DNA from: Marinomonas gallaica
GTDB lineage: Bacteria; Pseudomonadota; Gammaproteobacteria; Pseudomonadales; Marinomonadaceae
Length of the DNA stretch: 64,000 nucleotides
Direction: 5' to 3'
NCBI RefSeq assembly: GCF_001639745.1
Contig: NZ_LTAX01000007.1
Span: 113,276-177,275, forward strand
Shown here: positions 18,237 through 27,694 of the stretch, piece by piece
Position numbering within the stretch: the stretch's first letter is position 1
Layout: each line of letters begins with the position of its first letter
Translations under genes and position numbers: made by a program
Notes under the pieces: generated by a model
What the model was told of the DNA's origin: nothing
The model's input: the letters and a program-made list of their open reading frames with translations, nothing else
The model's database searches: none

Positions 18237-20144
18237 ATGAGTTTATTAACACTCGACCAAGTAAGTGTGGCTTTTGGCCACAATCCGTTACTGAATAAAG
18301 TCAGCTTTTCGGCGGAAGCTGGAGAGCGCGTGGCCATTATTGGTCGCAATGGCGCTGGTAAATCCACATTTTTAAAAATCATTGCCGGTGAAGTGATCCC
18401 GGATGAAGGTGTGATTCGTGTTGAAGGCGGCATGCGTGTCGCTCAGCTTCCTCAAGAATTGCCTGCGGCAAACAATAAAACGGTTCGTGAAATTGTCAGC
18501 GAAGGCGGTGGCGATTTGCATGCTCTAATGCAACGTTACAATGAACTGCTGGAGAATTACGATGATGCGCACCATGACGAAATGGCGCACATTCAAAACG
18601 AGCTGGATAAACGTCAAGGTTGGGATCTTGATCAACGTGTAAACCACATGATCCAGCGCTTAGCGTTACCCGCTGACAAATTGATGTCTGAGTTGTCGGG
18701 TGGCTGGCGTCGCCGAGTTATCCTTGCTCAAGCATTGCTCTCTAATCCGGATGTATTGCTACTGGATGAGCCAACTAACCATTTGGATGTGCCAACTATC
18801 GAGTGGATGGAAGGACAACTGAAGCAGTTTCGGGGTTTGATCTTATTTATTACCCATGACCGTCGCTTCCTAGAGAATTTGGCTAACCGCATCATCGAAT
18901 TAGACCGCGGTAATATGTTGTCATTTTCTGGCACGCTTTCCGGCTTTTTGGATTTCAAAGAAAAGCTATTGGAAGAAGAAGAGCGTGCGAATGCGTTATT
19001 TGATAAGCGATTAGCGGAAGAAGAAACATGGATTCGCCAAGGGATCAAAGCACGTCGTACCCGTAATGAAGGGCGCGTACGAGCTTTGAAAGCTTTACGC
19101 GAAGAGCGTAAAGAGCGTATCAATCGCCAAGGTGCGGCTAAAATGGCGCTGGAAAGCAAAGACAAATCCGGTAAATTGGTGGCCGAGTTTACTCAGGTAG
19201 CGCACTCTTTTGCTGATAAAGTTATTTTGCGTCCGATGGATCTGATCGTGAACCGTGGCGACCGTATTGGTCTGATTGGCCCTAATGGTTGCGGTAAAAG
19301 TACCTTCTTAAAAATCTTATTAGGTCAGCTATCGCCGGATTCCGGTTCGGTGCGTCAAGGCACTAAGCTTGATATTGCGTACTTTGATCAACTTCGTGAT
19401 CAATTAGACCCAGAGAAAACAGTTGCGGACAATGTCGGTGAAGGCAAAGACACGATTGAAATCAATGGTCAAAATCGACACATCATTGGTTACCTTCAAG
19501 ATTTCTTATTCCCACCTGAGCGCGCTCGAACACCTGTTAAGGCTTTGTCTGGTGGAGAACGGAATCGTGTCTTATTAGCCAAGCTGTTTACACGTCCTGC
19601 GAACTTGTTGGTAATGGATGAGCCAACCAACGATTTGGATGTTGAAACACTTGAGCTTTTAGAAGAATTGCTCATGAGCTACGACGGCACATTGCTGTTA
19701 GTGAGCCATGATCGTGCCTTTTTGGATAACGTTGTTACCAGTACGATCGCCTTCGAAGGGGATGGTGTGGTGCAAGAATACGTCGGTGGCTACGAAGATT
19801 GGATTCGTCAAGGAGGCAAGTTCCCTGATGAGTCCAGTGCTGAAGTAGAGAAACCGGTGAAAGTTGAGAAGAAAGTTGAAACTCTTAAAAAAGCGCCTGA
19901 GCCAGCTAAGCCAAAGAATAAGCTTAGTTATAAATTACAGCGTGAATTAGAGGGAATGCCTGAACAGATTGCGCAATTAGAGCAGCAGCTTGAAACGTTG
20001 TCTGACACAACTGCGTCTGCAGATTTTTATGCTGGCGACCCTGAAAAGGTTCAAGCGACGCTTGCTAAGCTGACCGAAACAGAACAAGCACTCGAAAATG
20101 CGATGGAGCGCTGGGTCGAGTTAGAAGAAATGCAAAACGGATAA
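18237..20144 (+). CDS. uup: ABC-F ATPase Uup
   Basis: I chose the ATG at 18237 (635 aa, MSLLTLDQVSVAFGHN); an upstream TTG at 18213 adds residues absent from the family. Two ABC domains are visible. The first has GRNGAGKST, LSGGWRRR and LLLDEPTNHLD. The second has GPNGCGKST, LSGGERNR and VMDEPTNDLD. A charged C-terminal coiled-coil domain of about 90 residues follows. ABC-F proteins are soluble and act on ribosomes; Uup is linked to ribosome function and to reduced transposon excision. The DUF2760 gene starts 5 bp downstream. Confidence 0.93.
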   Translation: MSLLTLDQVSVAFGHNPLLNKVSFSAEAGERVAIIGRNGAGKSTFLKIIAGEVIPDEGVIRVEGGMRVAQLPQELPAANNKTVREIVSEGGGDLHALMQRYNELLENYDDAHHDEMAHIQNELDKRQGWDLDQRVNHMIQRLALPADKLMSELSGGWRRRVILAQALLSNPDVLLLDEPTNHLDVPTIEWMEGQLKQFRGLILFITHDRRFLENLANRIIELDRGNMLSFSGTLSGFLDFKEKLLEEEERANALFDKRLAEEETWIRQGIKARRTRNEGRVRALKALREERKERINRQGAAKMALESKDKSGKLVAEFTQVAHSFADKVILRPMDLIVNRGDRIGLIGPNGCGKSTFLKILLGQLSPDSGSVRQGTKLDIAYFDQLRDQLDPEKTVADNVGEGKDTIEINGQNRHIIGYLQDFLFPPERARTPVKALSGGERNRVLLAKLFTRPANLLVMDEPTNDLDVETLELLEELLMSYDGTLLLVSHDRAFLDNVVTSTIAFEGDGVVQEYVGGYEDWIRQGGKFPDESSAEVEKPVKVEKKVETLKKAPEPAKPKNKLSYKLQRELEGMPEQIAQLEQQLETLSDTTASADFYAGDPEKVQATLAKLTETEQALENAMERWVELEEMQNG

Positions 20145-20149
20145 ACAAA

Positions 20150-20743
20150 ATGGCAGATGAAATTAAATCAATAGGCTTTGTAACGCGTTTTTTTGGCGCG
20201 TTCGGCCAATTTTTTAAGTACATGGGTAATGGTCAATACGCAGCACGATGCTCAGCCGTAAGTGATGGTCATAAGTTTGCTTCAGAAGTTGAACCACAGG
20301 TGGTGAATAAAACAGTTGAAGTCATCAAAGAAGTAGAAGTGCAGGCGCCTAAACTTGATAGCGTAAATGAAGACGGTGCGTTGCAACTCCTACAGTTGTT
20401 GCAACAAGAAGCGCGTTTCATCGATTTTGTGAAAGAAAGTGTGGATGGCTACAGCGATGAAGACGTCGGTGCGGCTGCACGTCAAATTCATGCCGGTTGC
20501 GCAAAAGTGGTTAGTCAATATTTCACTGTCGATGTTGTTAATGGTTCGCCAGAAAACAGTCGCGTGGAAGTGGCTGCGGACTATGATCCAAAGTCGATCA
20601 AGCTAGAAGGACGAGTGCAAGGTGATGGCCCTTACGCAGGAACATTGATTCACCCGGGCTGGCAAGTCACTGCAACCAATTTACCCAAAGTTACCAATAC
20701 CGAGAGCCTACACATTTTGGCGCCTGCGGAAGTGGAGGTTTAA
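20150..20743 (+). CDS. DUF2760 protein of an Hsp70-associated operon
   Basis: The 197-aa protein matches what I know of the DUF2760 family, which is typically encoded beside atypical Hsp70 genes. It has an amphipathic N terminus (IGFVTRFFGAFGQFFKYMG), a short VEVIKEVEV helix and a C-terminal beta-rich part ending in LAPAEVEV. No catalytic motif is visible. Its stop abuts the GTG of the next gene with no spacing, so it is very likely co-translated with the Hsp70 proteins. Function is unknown; a co-chaperone or adaptor role is only inference from position. Confidence 0.8.
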   Translation: MADEIKSIGFVTRFFGAFGQFFKYMGNGQYAARCSAVSDGHKFASEVEPQVVNKTVEVIKEVEVQAPKLDSVNEDGALQLLQLLQQEARFIDFVKESVDGYSDEDVGAAARQIHAGCAKVVSQYFTVDVVNGSPENSRVEVAADYDPKSIKLEGRVQGDGPYAGTLIHPGWQVTATNLPKVTNTESLHILAPAEVEV

Positions 20744-22492
20744 GTGTCACAATATTTTATTGGTATCGATTTAGGAACAACACACTCTGCGATTTTCTAT
20801 GCTGAACAGGGTGATGATGCAACGTTAAAGCAACTTAATATTCCTCAGCTTACGGCGGCTGGTCGTGTTGAAGAGTTGGCTCTGCTGCCATCTTTTGCCT
20901 ATTTTCCACATGCAACAGAATTTTTAGAGAGTGATCGACAGTTACCATGGGGCAATGTCGATGTGGTGATCGGAGCACTAGCTCGTGAATTGGGTGCTAA
21001 GTCTCAGGGACGTATGGCGCAAAGTGCGAAAAGCTGGTTGTGCCACACGCGCGTGAACGCGGATGAACACGTTTTACCGGTGGATGCACTTGAAGAAGTT
21101 GACAAAGTCTCTCCAGCGCAAGTCACTCAATGGTATATAGAGCACCTTGTTAATGCTTGGAATTACGCATTCCCGAATGCGCCGATGGCAGATCAAGATG
21201 TGGTCATTACCGTGCCTGCATCGTTTGATCCTGCGGCTCGAACCATTACGGAAAATGCCGCTCAAAATGCAGGCTTGCGTGCGCGTTTAATCGAAGAACC
21301 TTTGGCCGCGTTTTATGCTTGGTTAGCGGATCAGCCAAAATGGACTGACTCGTTAAATGTTGATGATCACATTTTAGTTGTGGACGTAGGTGGGGGCACA
21401 ACCGACTTATCTTTGATTCAAGCGGTCGACCAAGACGGCAGTTTAGGTCTTGAGCGTGTTGCCGTGGGGCGCCACATCCTGTTGGGTGGTGACAACATGG
21501 ACATGACGCTAACTTACCGCCTAGCAGGGCAATTAGCGCAGCAAGGCACTCAATTGGAGCCATGGCAGATCTCTGGTTTGACGCAAGCCTGTCGCGAAGC
21601 CAAGGAGCGCTTGCTCGGTAATCAAGAGATTGCTGAAGCCTCCGTTGTTGTTCCGAGTCGTGGCCGCAGTTTGTTTAATAACAGTATCAAAGCGACCCTG
21701 ACGCAAGCGGACGTACAGCAGCAATTGCTTGAGGGCTTTTTTCCTGCGGTCACTTTAGGTGAGCGCGCTCAACCTGGTCAGCGCTCAGGTTTTGCAGCGA
21801 TTAACCTAGATTACGAAGCCGATCCTGCAATTACGCGTCATATTTCAGAATTTTTAGCAACGGTTGAAGTGGTTCCTAATAAGATACTGCTGAACGGTGG
21901 TGTGTTTAATGCTAAACCTATTCGCGATTTGCTGGAGCAGCGTTTACAGGAAATGTTAGGTGAGCATACTGAGCTGACTATGCTCACGCCTGCACACCTT
22001 GACTATGCTGTGGCCAAAGGTGCTGCTTTCTATGAGAAAGTGCAACAAGAAGGCGGCGTTAAAGTTAAAAGTGGTTTAGCGGCCAATTATTACATTGGCG
22101 TTGCTAGCCCAATGCCTGCTATTCCAGGCATGGCACCTCCTGTTGACGCATTATGTATCGCACCTTTTGGTCTTGAAGAAGGCTCTGATGAGCAAATGCT
22201 GCCTAATGAGTTCTCATTAGTCGTGGGTGAGTCGGTGATCTTTCGCTTTTTCCAATCGCAAAATGCAGAAGTCGATACATTAGGCAAAGTGACGCCTTCG
22301 TTCTCTGTGCCTGCGTTGCGTGAATTGAGTCCGTTATCGATTGCGTTGGATGCGGGTCATTACCAAGAAGGTGATATGGTGCGTGTCTGTTTATCTTCTC
22401 GTGTGACAGAGCTTGGGCTGTTATTACTGCAAGCTCATGATGTGAAATCAGATTTGGTATGGACCATCGAATTCCAAGTTAGGGAGTCTTAA
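20744..22492 (+). CDS. Atypical Hsp70-family protein (582 aa)
   Basis: Hsp70/actin ATPase motifs are present: phosphate-1 GIDLGTTHSAI (residues 7-17), phosphate-2 LVVDVGGGTTDLSLI (about 209-223) and adenosine motif LLNGGVFN (about 380). The C-terminal part is beta-rich and lacks an obvious helical lid and an EEVD-like tail. Substrates are unknown. It starts at GTG directly after the DUF2760 stop, and its own stop overlaps the next Hsp70 by 1 base (TAATG). No dnaJ or grpE gene is near. It is clearly distinct from DnaK and HscA. Confidence 0.9.
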   Translation: MSQYFIGIDLGTTHSAIFYAEQGDDATLKQLNIPQLTAAGRVEELALLPSFAYFPHATEFLESDRQLPWGNVDVVIGALARELGAKSQGRMAQSAKSWLCHTRVNADEHVLPVDALEEVDKVSPAQVTQWYIEHLVNAWNYAFPNAPMADQDVVITVPASFDPAARTITENAAQNAGLRARLIEEPLAAFYAWLADQPKWTDSLNVDDHILVVDVGGGTTDLSLIQAVDQDGSLGLERVAVGRHILLGGDNMDMTLTYRLAGQLAQQGTQLEPWQISGLTQACREAKERLLGNQEIAEASVVVPSRGRSLFNNSIKATLTQADVQQQLLEGFFPAVTLGERAQPGQRSGFAAINLDYEADPAITRHISEFLATVEVVPNKILLNGGVFNAKPIRDLLEQRLQEMLGEHTELTMLTPAHLDYAVAKGAAFYEKVQQEGGVKVKSGLAANYYIGVASPMPAIPGMAPPVDALCIAPFGLEEGSDEQMLPNEFSLVVGESVIFRFFQSQNAEVDTLGKVTPSFSVPALRELSPLSIALDAGHYQEGDMVRVCLSSRVTELGLLLLQAHDVKSDLVWTIEFQVRES

Positions 22493-25194
22493 TGTCAAAC
22501 GCTCGATATCGTATTGGTATTGATTTGGGAACCACGAACTGTGTGGTTTCCTACCTTGCGGCGGGCGAGACAGAGCCCAAACTTTTGGACATACCGCAAT
22601 TTATGGCGGATGGTACAGTTCGTCCTTCTACGCGGCTTCCTAGCGCTATTTACTTACTCGCCAAAGACGAAGTAGGCAAGATCGAGCCTGTTTTGCCTTG
22701 GCGAGGGCAAGCCACGGACTTGATTGTGGGTCATGGCGCTTTAGAGCTTGGTCAACGACGCTCTGGACAGTTGATTCAGAGTGCTAAAAGTTGGTTGAGT
22801 CACCGGCAAGTGGATCGCCGTCAAGCGATTTTGCCATGGGGGACAGATTCTGCTCGTCAGATTAGTCCTTTGCAAGCAAGCACTTTGTTGCTGGAGCATA
22901 TCCGTAAAGCGTGGAATCACGCTTTTCCGAAAAGTTTATTAGAGCATCAAGATGTTGCATTGACCTTGCCAGCGTCATTCGATGAGGACGCTCGTGCATT
23001 AACGTTAGAAGCTGCTAGAAATGCCAATTACGGTGATTTATATCTGTTAGAAGAGCCGCAAGCAGCGTGTTATCACTTTATTCGCAATCAGGACAACTTA
23101 GATGTCTTGGCGCGAGGAAAGATGCTGCTTGTCGTTGATATCGGTGGAGGAACGACGGATTTTAGTTTGGTACGTATCGGTCAAACGAGTCGTGGGAAAA
23201 CCACGCTTAAGCGTGTTGCGGTAGGCAATCATTTGCTGTTAGGAGGGGATAACTTAGATCAAGCGTTGGCTTATCAACTCGATCCTCGTCAAATTTCAGC
23301 CTTGTCAGCGTCTCGTTTAGCGGCATTGGTGCAACAAACCCGTAAAGCCAAAGAGTCTCTGCTCAGCGAGGATGCGCCTGAATCGGTCACTTTAACGGTA
23401 TTGGGTGGCGGTAGTCGACTGATTGGTGGTTCTCAGAAATTCATGGTTGAGCGCGCTCAGCTAGTGGAGCAAGTGGAATCAGGTTTCTTGCCGATGGAGG
23501 CCATCACTGCAGAGGTTCTAAAAAGTGACTATGCCGTACATACATTAGGTTTGCCCTATGAGAATGATGCCGCTTTTACACGACACTTAGCGGCTTTTTT
23601 GCGTGCCCATGAAAATGAGATTCGCAACGCGACAGGTTCTGCAATGCCTGATGTGGTGTTGTTTAATGGCGGTTTGTTTAACAGCCCGTTGTTAAAGCAG
23701 CGCGTATTGAGACAATTGAACAATTGGTCAGAGCAGCCGCTAGTGATATGCGATGCTTCTGAGCCGAATGATGCGGTCGCAAAAGGTGCGGCTCAGTATT
23801 TGCGAGCACTGGCTGGTGAATCAGAGCGCATTGAAAGTGGGGTGCCGCACAGTTTGTTGCTAAAGCTTGCGGATGGACAATTTTTAGGTTTGCTCCCAAA
23901 AGGCACATCGAAAGAAGAGTTGATAGAGCTTGATCAAACATTTAGCGTAAAGATGGGGGAACAGGTTCAGTTTCCGCTTTATCGCTGTGATGACCACCTA
24001 AGTTGTGACGTAGGTGAGCTAAAATCGGATGAAGCAGGTTTGCACTTTGTTTCTAATTTGGTGACTGAGCTGGACGGTTCGAGTGATTCGTTGTCAGTCG
24101 AAGTAAATCTTGCCGCGACCATGACTGAAGTCGGTGTGCTTGAGGTATCGTTGCGCTCAGCAAAGTTGAACGATCAATGGACGTTGCATTTTGGCGTTGC
24201 TAAGGCCGCACAAGAGCAATCTGAAAATGATCAAGAAGGTCAACTGCACCAGAGTATGGGGCAAGCGGAAGAGCATTTAGTGAAGTGTTTTTCTGCCGCT
24301 GGCCAAAAAGAGTATCCAGACTTGGTTAAAGCGCTTAAACAAGACCTTGATCGCTTGTTAGGTGACCGTGATGAGTGGAGCTTAGCGACATCTCGCCGCT
24401 TGGTGGATAAATTGTTGGCGGTTAAAGGTGGTCGTACAAAGTCGCCTCAGCATGAGCGCCAGTGGTTGCAACTTATCGGGTTTTGTTTGCGTCCAGGTTA
24501 TGGCGCAATGGGGGACGAGGCACGTGTTGAACAGACATTTAATGCGACTAAACAAGGCCCTAAGCATGATCAAGCTCCTGTTTGGGGGCAGCACTGGACG
24601 CTTTATCGGCGTATTGCGGGCGGATTGTCTGTTGCAACCCAAGAGAGCCTTTATAAACAGTTTGCGCAATACTATTCGCCCTCAGGTCAGCGATCACGAG
24701 ATAAGCAAAAAGCGTTAGCAACAAAATCAAGTGATGACATGATTCGGATGGTTGGCGCCCTAGAGAAATTACCGACCGAGCGTAAGCTTGAAAGTATTGA
24801 TTGGCTGTCTAAGCGTCTTAAAAAGTCATCGGAGCCAGATACGGCTTGGTGGTCGGTAGGTCGTTTGGCTTCACGACGTCTGTTGATCCATGATGAGCAG
24901 AATCGACTTGATGAAAAAGTGGCAATCAAGCTTACCCAAGAAGCATTAAAAGAAGACTGGAAAAAGCGTAAGCAAGCTGGATTGGCGGCTGTGCTGATGG
25001 TTCAGCTGACGGCAGATGAAGCGTCCTCGCAAGAGCTGAGCGCTTTACGTAAAAAAGTGTCTGACAAACTTAGAAAGGATAAATGCCCAGCTCAATGGCT
25101 ACAACGGCTAGAGGCGTCTTCCTCTGAGTTTAGTGATTTCGAGCTGTCTAAGTTGGTTGGCGAAACCCTACCTATTGGACTATCTTTAGGGTAG
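22492..25194 (+). CDS. Atypical Hsp70-family protein with long C-terminal extension (900 aa)
   Basis: The ATPase half has GIDLGTTNCVVSYL, LLVVDIGGGTTDFSLV (about residue 212) and VLFNGGLFN (about 388). A beta domain similar to that of the preceding Hsp70 follows (TEVGVLEVSLRS against TELGLLLLQAHD). After it comes about 320 residues of mainly helical, charged sequence that fits the DUF3731-type extension known from some bacterial Hsp70 relatives. The extension is rich in Lys/Arg and Trp. The two Hsp70s probably arose by duplication and may act as a pair. A strong terminator ends the operon. Confidence 0.88.
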   Translation: MSNARYRIGIDLGTTNCVVSYLAAGETEPKLLDIPQFMADGTVRPSTRLPSAIYLLAKDEVGKIEPVLPWRGQATDLIVGHGALELGQRRSGQLIQSAKSWLSHRQVDRRQAILPWGTDSARQISPLQASTLLLEHIRKAWNHAFPKSLLEHQDVALTLPASFDEDARALTLEAARNANYGDLYLLEEPQAACYHFIRNQDNLDVLARGKMLLVVDIGGGTTDFSLVRIGQTSRGKTTLKRVAVGNHLLLGGDNLDQALAYQLDPRQISALSASRLAALVQQTRKAKESLLSEDAPESVTLTVLGGGSRLIGGSQKFMVERAQLVEQVESGFLPMEAITAEVLKSDYAVHTLGLPYENDAAFTRHLAAFLRAHENEIRNATGSAMPDVVLFNGGLFNSPLLKQRVLRQLNNWSEQPLVICDASEPNDAVAKGAAQYLRALAGESERIESGVPHSLLLKLADGQFLGLLPKGTSKEELIELDQTFSVKMGEQVQFPLYRCDDHLSCDVGELKSDEAGLHFVSNLVTELDGSSDSLSVEVNLAATMTEVGVLEVSLRSAKLNDQWTLHFGVAKAAQEQSENDQEGQLHQSMGQAEEHLVKCFSAAGQKEYPDLVKALKQDLDRLLGDRDEWSLATSRRLVDKLLAVKGGRTKSPQHERQWLQLIGFCLRPGYGAMGDEARVEQTFNATKQGPKHDQAPVWGQHWTLYRRIAGGLSVATQESLYKQFAQYYSPSGQRSRDKQKALATKSSDDMIRMVGALEKLPTERKLESIDWLSKRLKKSSEPDTAWWSVGRLASRRLLIHDEQNRLDEKVAIKLTQEALKEDWKKRKQAGLAAVLMVQLTADEASSQELSALRKKVSDKLRKDKCPAQWLQRLEASSSEFSDFELSKLVGETLPIGLSLG

Positions 25195-25233
25195 TCTGCT
25201 GTTCAGCAGAGCTTTTCACCTAGTGTGATGGTT

Positions 25234-25262
25234 AAAGGGGAAGCCTATGCTTCCCCTTTTTT
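25234..25262. terminator. Bidirectional terminator after the Hsp70 operon
   Basis: AAGGGGAAGC (25235-25244) and GCTTCCCCTT (25249-25258) form a 10-bp stem with a 4-nt loop and a T tract. It lies between the convergent Hsp70 operon and rraA. Confidence 0.92.
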
Positions 25263-25316
25263 GTTGTTTGTCGACGCAAAAAATATTGCGACCGTTAGAT
25301 AGTGTTTTGAGTTCAA

Positions 25317-25802
25317 TTAGGGAAGGGCTAGAGGTTGTTTAGCAACCACAATACCATTGCGATCACAGTAGATGTGGTCGCCATTGGAAATCGTAATACC
25401 CGCAAATGAAAGAGTTTTACCTACTTCCCCAAGGCCTTTTTTTTCAGTGGGCATTGGGTTGGCGCAAATGGCTTTAAGGCCTAACGGGACTTGGGACTGC
25501 GCAACCACATCGCGAATCGCTCCATGAATGACAATGCCTTCCCAGCCATTACTCGCCGCTTTCTCAGCGAGCATGTCTCCAAGCAAGGCGCGACGCTTAC
25601 TTCCGCCGCCATCGACGACAAGAACTTTGCCCTTGCCTGATGTTTGCACAAGTTCACGGACACGGCTGTTATCTTCAAAACAATAAACGGTTACCGCTTC
25701 ACCGTGGAAATGGTCGCGACCACCATAATCCTGAAAAATAGGCTCGGCAATTTGAATGTGGTTAGGGTAAAGGTCACATAGGTCTGGAAGAATGTCTTTC
25801 AT
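25317..25802 (-). CDS. rraA: RraA family protein (regulator of RNase E activity A)
   Basis: The start is set at the ATG at 25802 (161 aa), which has AGGA 8 nt upstream and gives the family opening DLCDLYPNHIQIAEPIFQDYGG; the longer frame adds 11 unrelated residues. Core motifs VLVVDGGGSKRRALLGDMLAE and GIVIHGAIRDV are present. RraA trimers bind RNase E and damp its activity in E. coli. Relatives with the RxxxD motif can be oxaloacetate decarboxylase/HMG aldolases, and RDV here leaves that possible. Confidence 0.9.
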   Translation of the reverse strand: MKDILPDLCDLYPNHIQIAEPIFQDYGGRDHFHGEAVTVYCFEDNSRVRELVQTSGKGKVLVVDGGGSKRRALLGDMLAEKAASNGWEGIVIHGAIRDVVAQSQVPLGLKAICANPMPTEKKGLGEVGKTLSFAGITISNGDHIYCDRNGIVVAKQPLALP

Positions 25803-25899
25803 TACGATTCCTAGAATAATTAAAACTGACTTCACTCTAGAGACATACGCGACGGGGCGCTATAGCACCCCGTTTATGTTCGTTATTTTAAGCGCAGTT

Positions 25900-26415
25900 T
25901 TACGAGTTGTCAGTTTCTAATGCGCTCAAATCAAGTAGATCATGGTTGGCGGCAATTTGCAGTAGGCTCATAATTTGTTCATCGGGGCTCAGTAATTGTA
26001 GCGGCGTATGTTCGCCTTGCTCTTCACGTGCTTGATGAATATTGACGTCACGTTCGCTAAACCATTGCTCAATTGAGTTAATTTCAAAGGAAGGTTCTAG
26101 TCCTTTTGTGTCATATAAGGTCTCGATTAAGATTTCAACGGTTTCAGCATCGACAGCATACATTGTGTCTGTATCGAGTTCGGTTGCCCATTCGGTCAAA
26201 ATATCTTGAGCTTCGTAGCCGAATTCGTAGAGTTGTTGTTCATCTAAATTTTGTATATTAGGTTCAATGGCATGACTATGAAGCCATTCGTCATCGGGTG
26301 TAACCAATACTTCTTTCACTTGCCCATCGTGTGTCGACCAAGTAATTAGTATTGGAAAGTGCGGTTCGTCTGTTGAGTTAGCGACAGCGCTTATGAATAT
26401 CGGTAAACTTGCCAT
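25900..26415 (-). CDS. Acidic protein of unknown function (171 aa)
   Basis: The start is the ATG at 26415, 36 bp from the divergent carboxypeptidase gene; a longer frame would run into that gene. The ribosome-binding site is weak. The product is acidic. The pattern of its first half (LPIFISAVANSTDEPHFP, WSTHDGQ, VTPDDEWL, later TMYAVDAETV) reminds me of small DEDDh exonuclease-like proteins, but the first acidic pair is missing. If that resemblance is real, it is a degenerate, probably inactive relative. I do not otherwise recognise it. Confidence 0.6.
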   Translation of the reverse strand: MASLPIFISAVANSTDEPHFPILITWSTHDGQVKEVLVTPDDEWLHSHAIEPNIQNLDEQQLYEFGYEAQDILTEWATELDTDTMYAVDAETVEILIETLYDTKGLEPSFEINSIEQWFSERDVNIHQAREEQGEHTPLQLLSPDEQIMSLLQIAANHDLLDLSALETDNS

Positions 26416-26451
26416 AATGTAATTTAACAGCCTAGCGTTAAGGAAGAATGA

Positions 26452-27603
26452 ATGACTAGCCGACTCAAAATCAGCAGTTTCTTTGATGGCGGTAATATTG
26501 ATGTAATCGACGCCACGGAGCCGGACAATATTAGAGTAAATATCCCCAAAGATACACACTCTGATTTCTACCAGTGGTTCTATTTTCGCCTTCAAGGCGG
26601 CATGGGTGAGCAATGTGTCATTCGTTTTGAGAATGCCGCTGATGCTGCTTTTGCTGAAGGTTGGGAGGGGTATCAAGCGGTTGCATCTTATGATCGCGAG
26701 AACTGGTTTCGTGTGCCAACTGAGTACATTAATGGTGTGTTAGAAATTACTCATACGCCTGAGCAAGACAGTGTTTATTACGCCTACTTTGCGCCATATA
26801 GTTATGAGCGACATTTAGATATGGTGGCTTGGGCGGCAAGTTACGAAGACTGTATTACACATCATATTGGTGAAACGGCCGAAGGTCGTGATATCACTAT
26901 GTTAGAGATAAGTAAGACACAGGGGTTAGCTAAGAACATCTGGATTATTGCCCGCCAGCATCCCGGTGAAACGATGGCTGAATGGTTTATTGAAGGTTTG
27001 TTAGAGCGTCTGTTTGATGAGTCACACCCGATGGCTCGTGCATTGTTGGATCAATGTCGTTTCTATGTCGTGCCAAATATGAATCCAGATGGTGCTGCGC
27101 ATGGCAACCTGCGGGTAAACAGTAAAGGTGTCAATCTTAACCGAGAATGGAAACGTGCAACAGAAGACCGAAGCCCTGAAGTCTTAGCCGTACAAAAGAA
27201 GATGTCTGAAACGGGTGTTGATTTGTTTTTAGACATTCATGGTGATGAAACATTGCCGGTGAATTTTGTCGACGGTTGTGAAGGTGTGCCTAATTTTGAT
27301 CAGCGTATGGCTGACATGGAAGCCATCTTTGACGATATTTTTACGGAAGTAAGTCCTGATTTCCAAAGTGAAATTGGCTACGAGAAAGTACGTTATGGAG
27401 AAGAGACCTTAACGGTTGCTTCAAAGTGGGTTGGCAATACCTATCGTTGTTTATCGCTAACATTGGAAATGCCATTCAAAGACAATCAAAATCTACCAGA
27501 CGATGTGGTGGGGTGGTCACCAGAGCGCTCTAAAATTCTCGGTGCCGACGTCTTGTATCCGATTTATCATGTGATCAATAGTGAGCATATGAAAGGCGAT
27601 TAA
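26452..27603 (+). CDS. M14-family zinc carboxypeptidase (cytosolic carboxypeptidase-like)
   Basis: The 383-aa protein has a beta-rich N domain and a C-terminal M14 domain. Zinc ligands are H170 and E173 in QHPGE and H263 in LDIHGDE; the catalytic glutamate is E339 in LTLEMPF. The substrate motif PNMNPDG...RVNSKGVNLNREW is typical of the cytosolic carboxypeptidase (CCP/AGBL) group. There is no signal peptide, so it should act in the cytoplasm; the bacterial substrate is unknown. The start has AAGGAAGA in front. Confidence 0.9.
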   Translation: MTSRLKISSFFDGGNIDVIDATEPDNIRVNIPKDTHSDFYQWFYFRLQGGMGEQCVIRFENAADAAFAEGWEGYQAVASYDRENWFRVPTEYINGVLEITHTPEQDSVYYAYFAPYSYERHLDMVAWAASYEDCITHHIGETAEGRDITMLEISKTQGLAKNIWIIARQHPGETMAEWFIEGLLERLFDESHPMARALLDQCRFYVVPNMNPDGAAHGNLRVNSKGVNLNREWKRATEDRSPEVLAVQKKMSETGVDLFLDIHGDETLPVNFVDGCEGVPNFDQRMADMEAIFDDIFTEVSPDFQSEIGYEKVRYGEETLTVASKWVGNTYRCLSLTLEMPFKDNQNLPDDVVGWSPERSKILGADVLYPIYHVINSEHMKGD

Positions 27604-27622
27604 AATTCTGCTAAAAACTGAG

Positions 27623-27690
27623 TCGTACGAGCCATCTCCCGATGGCGATTTAGGCTGCTGAGTCCCCGATGCAATCGGGTCGTACGAGTC
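27623..27690. repeat. REP-like palindromic repeat, copy 1
   Basis: A 29-nt unit (27623-27651) contains a perfect hairpin GCCATC-tccc-GATGGC. It is followed by a second hairpin CCCGAT-gca-ATCGGG and a second GTCGTACGAG. The unit recurs at 28554-28582 with 24 of 29 identical bases. It fills the gap between the convergent carboxypeptidase and START genes and may also end their transcripts. Confidence 0.65.
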
Positions 27691-27694
27691 ATGT

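Noticed and set aside
18068..18433. 121-aa reverse ORF overlapping the start of uup
   Set aside because: Most of it is antisense to the first ABC domain of uup, and its composition is atypical.
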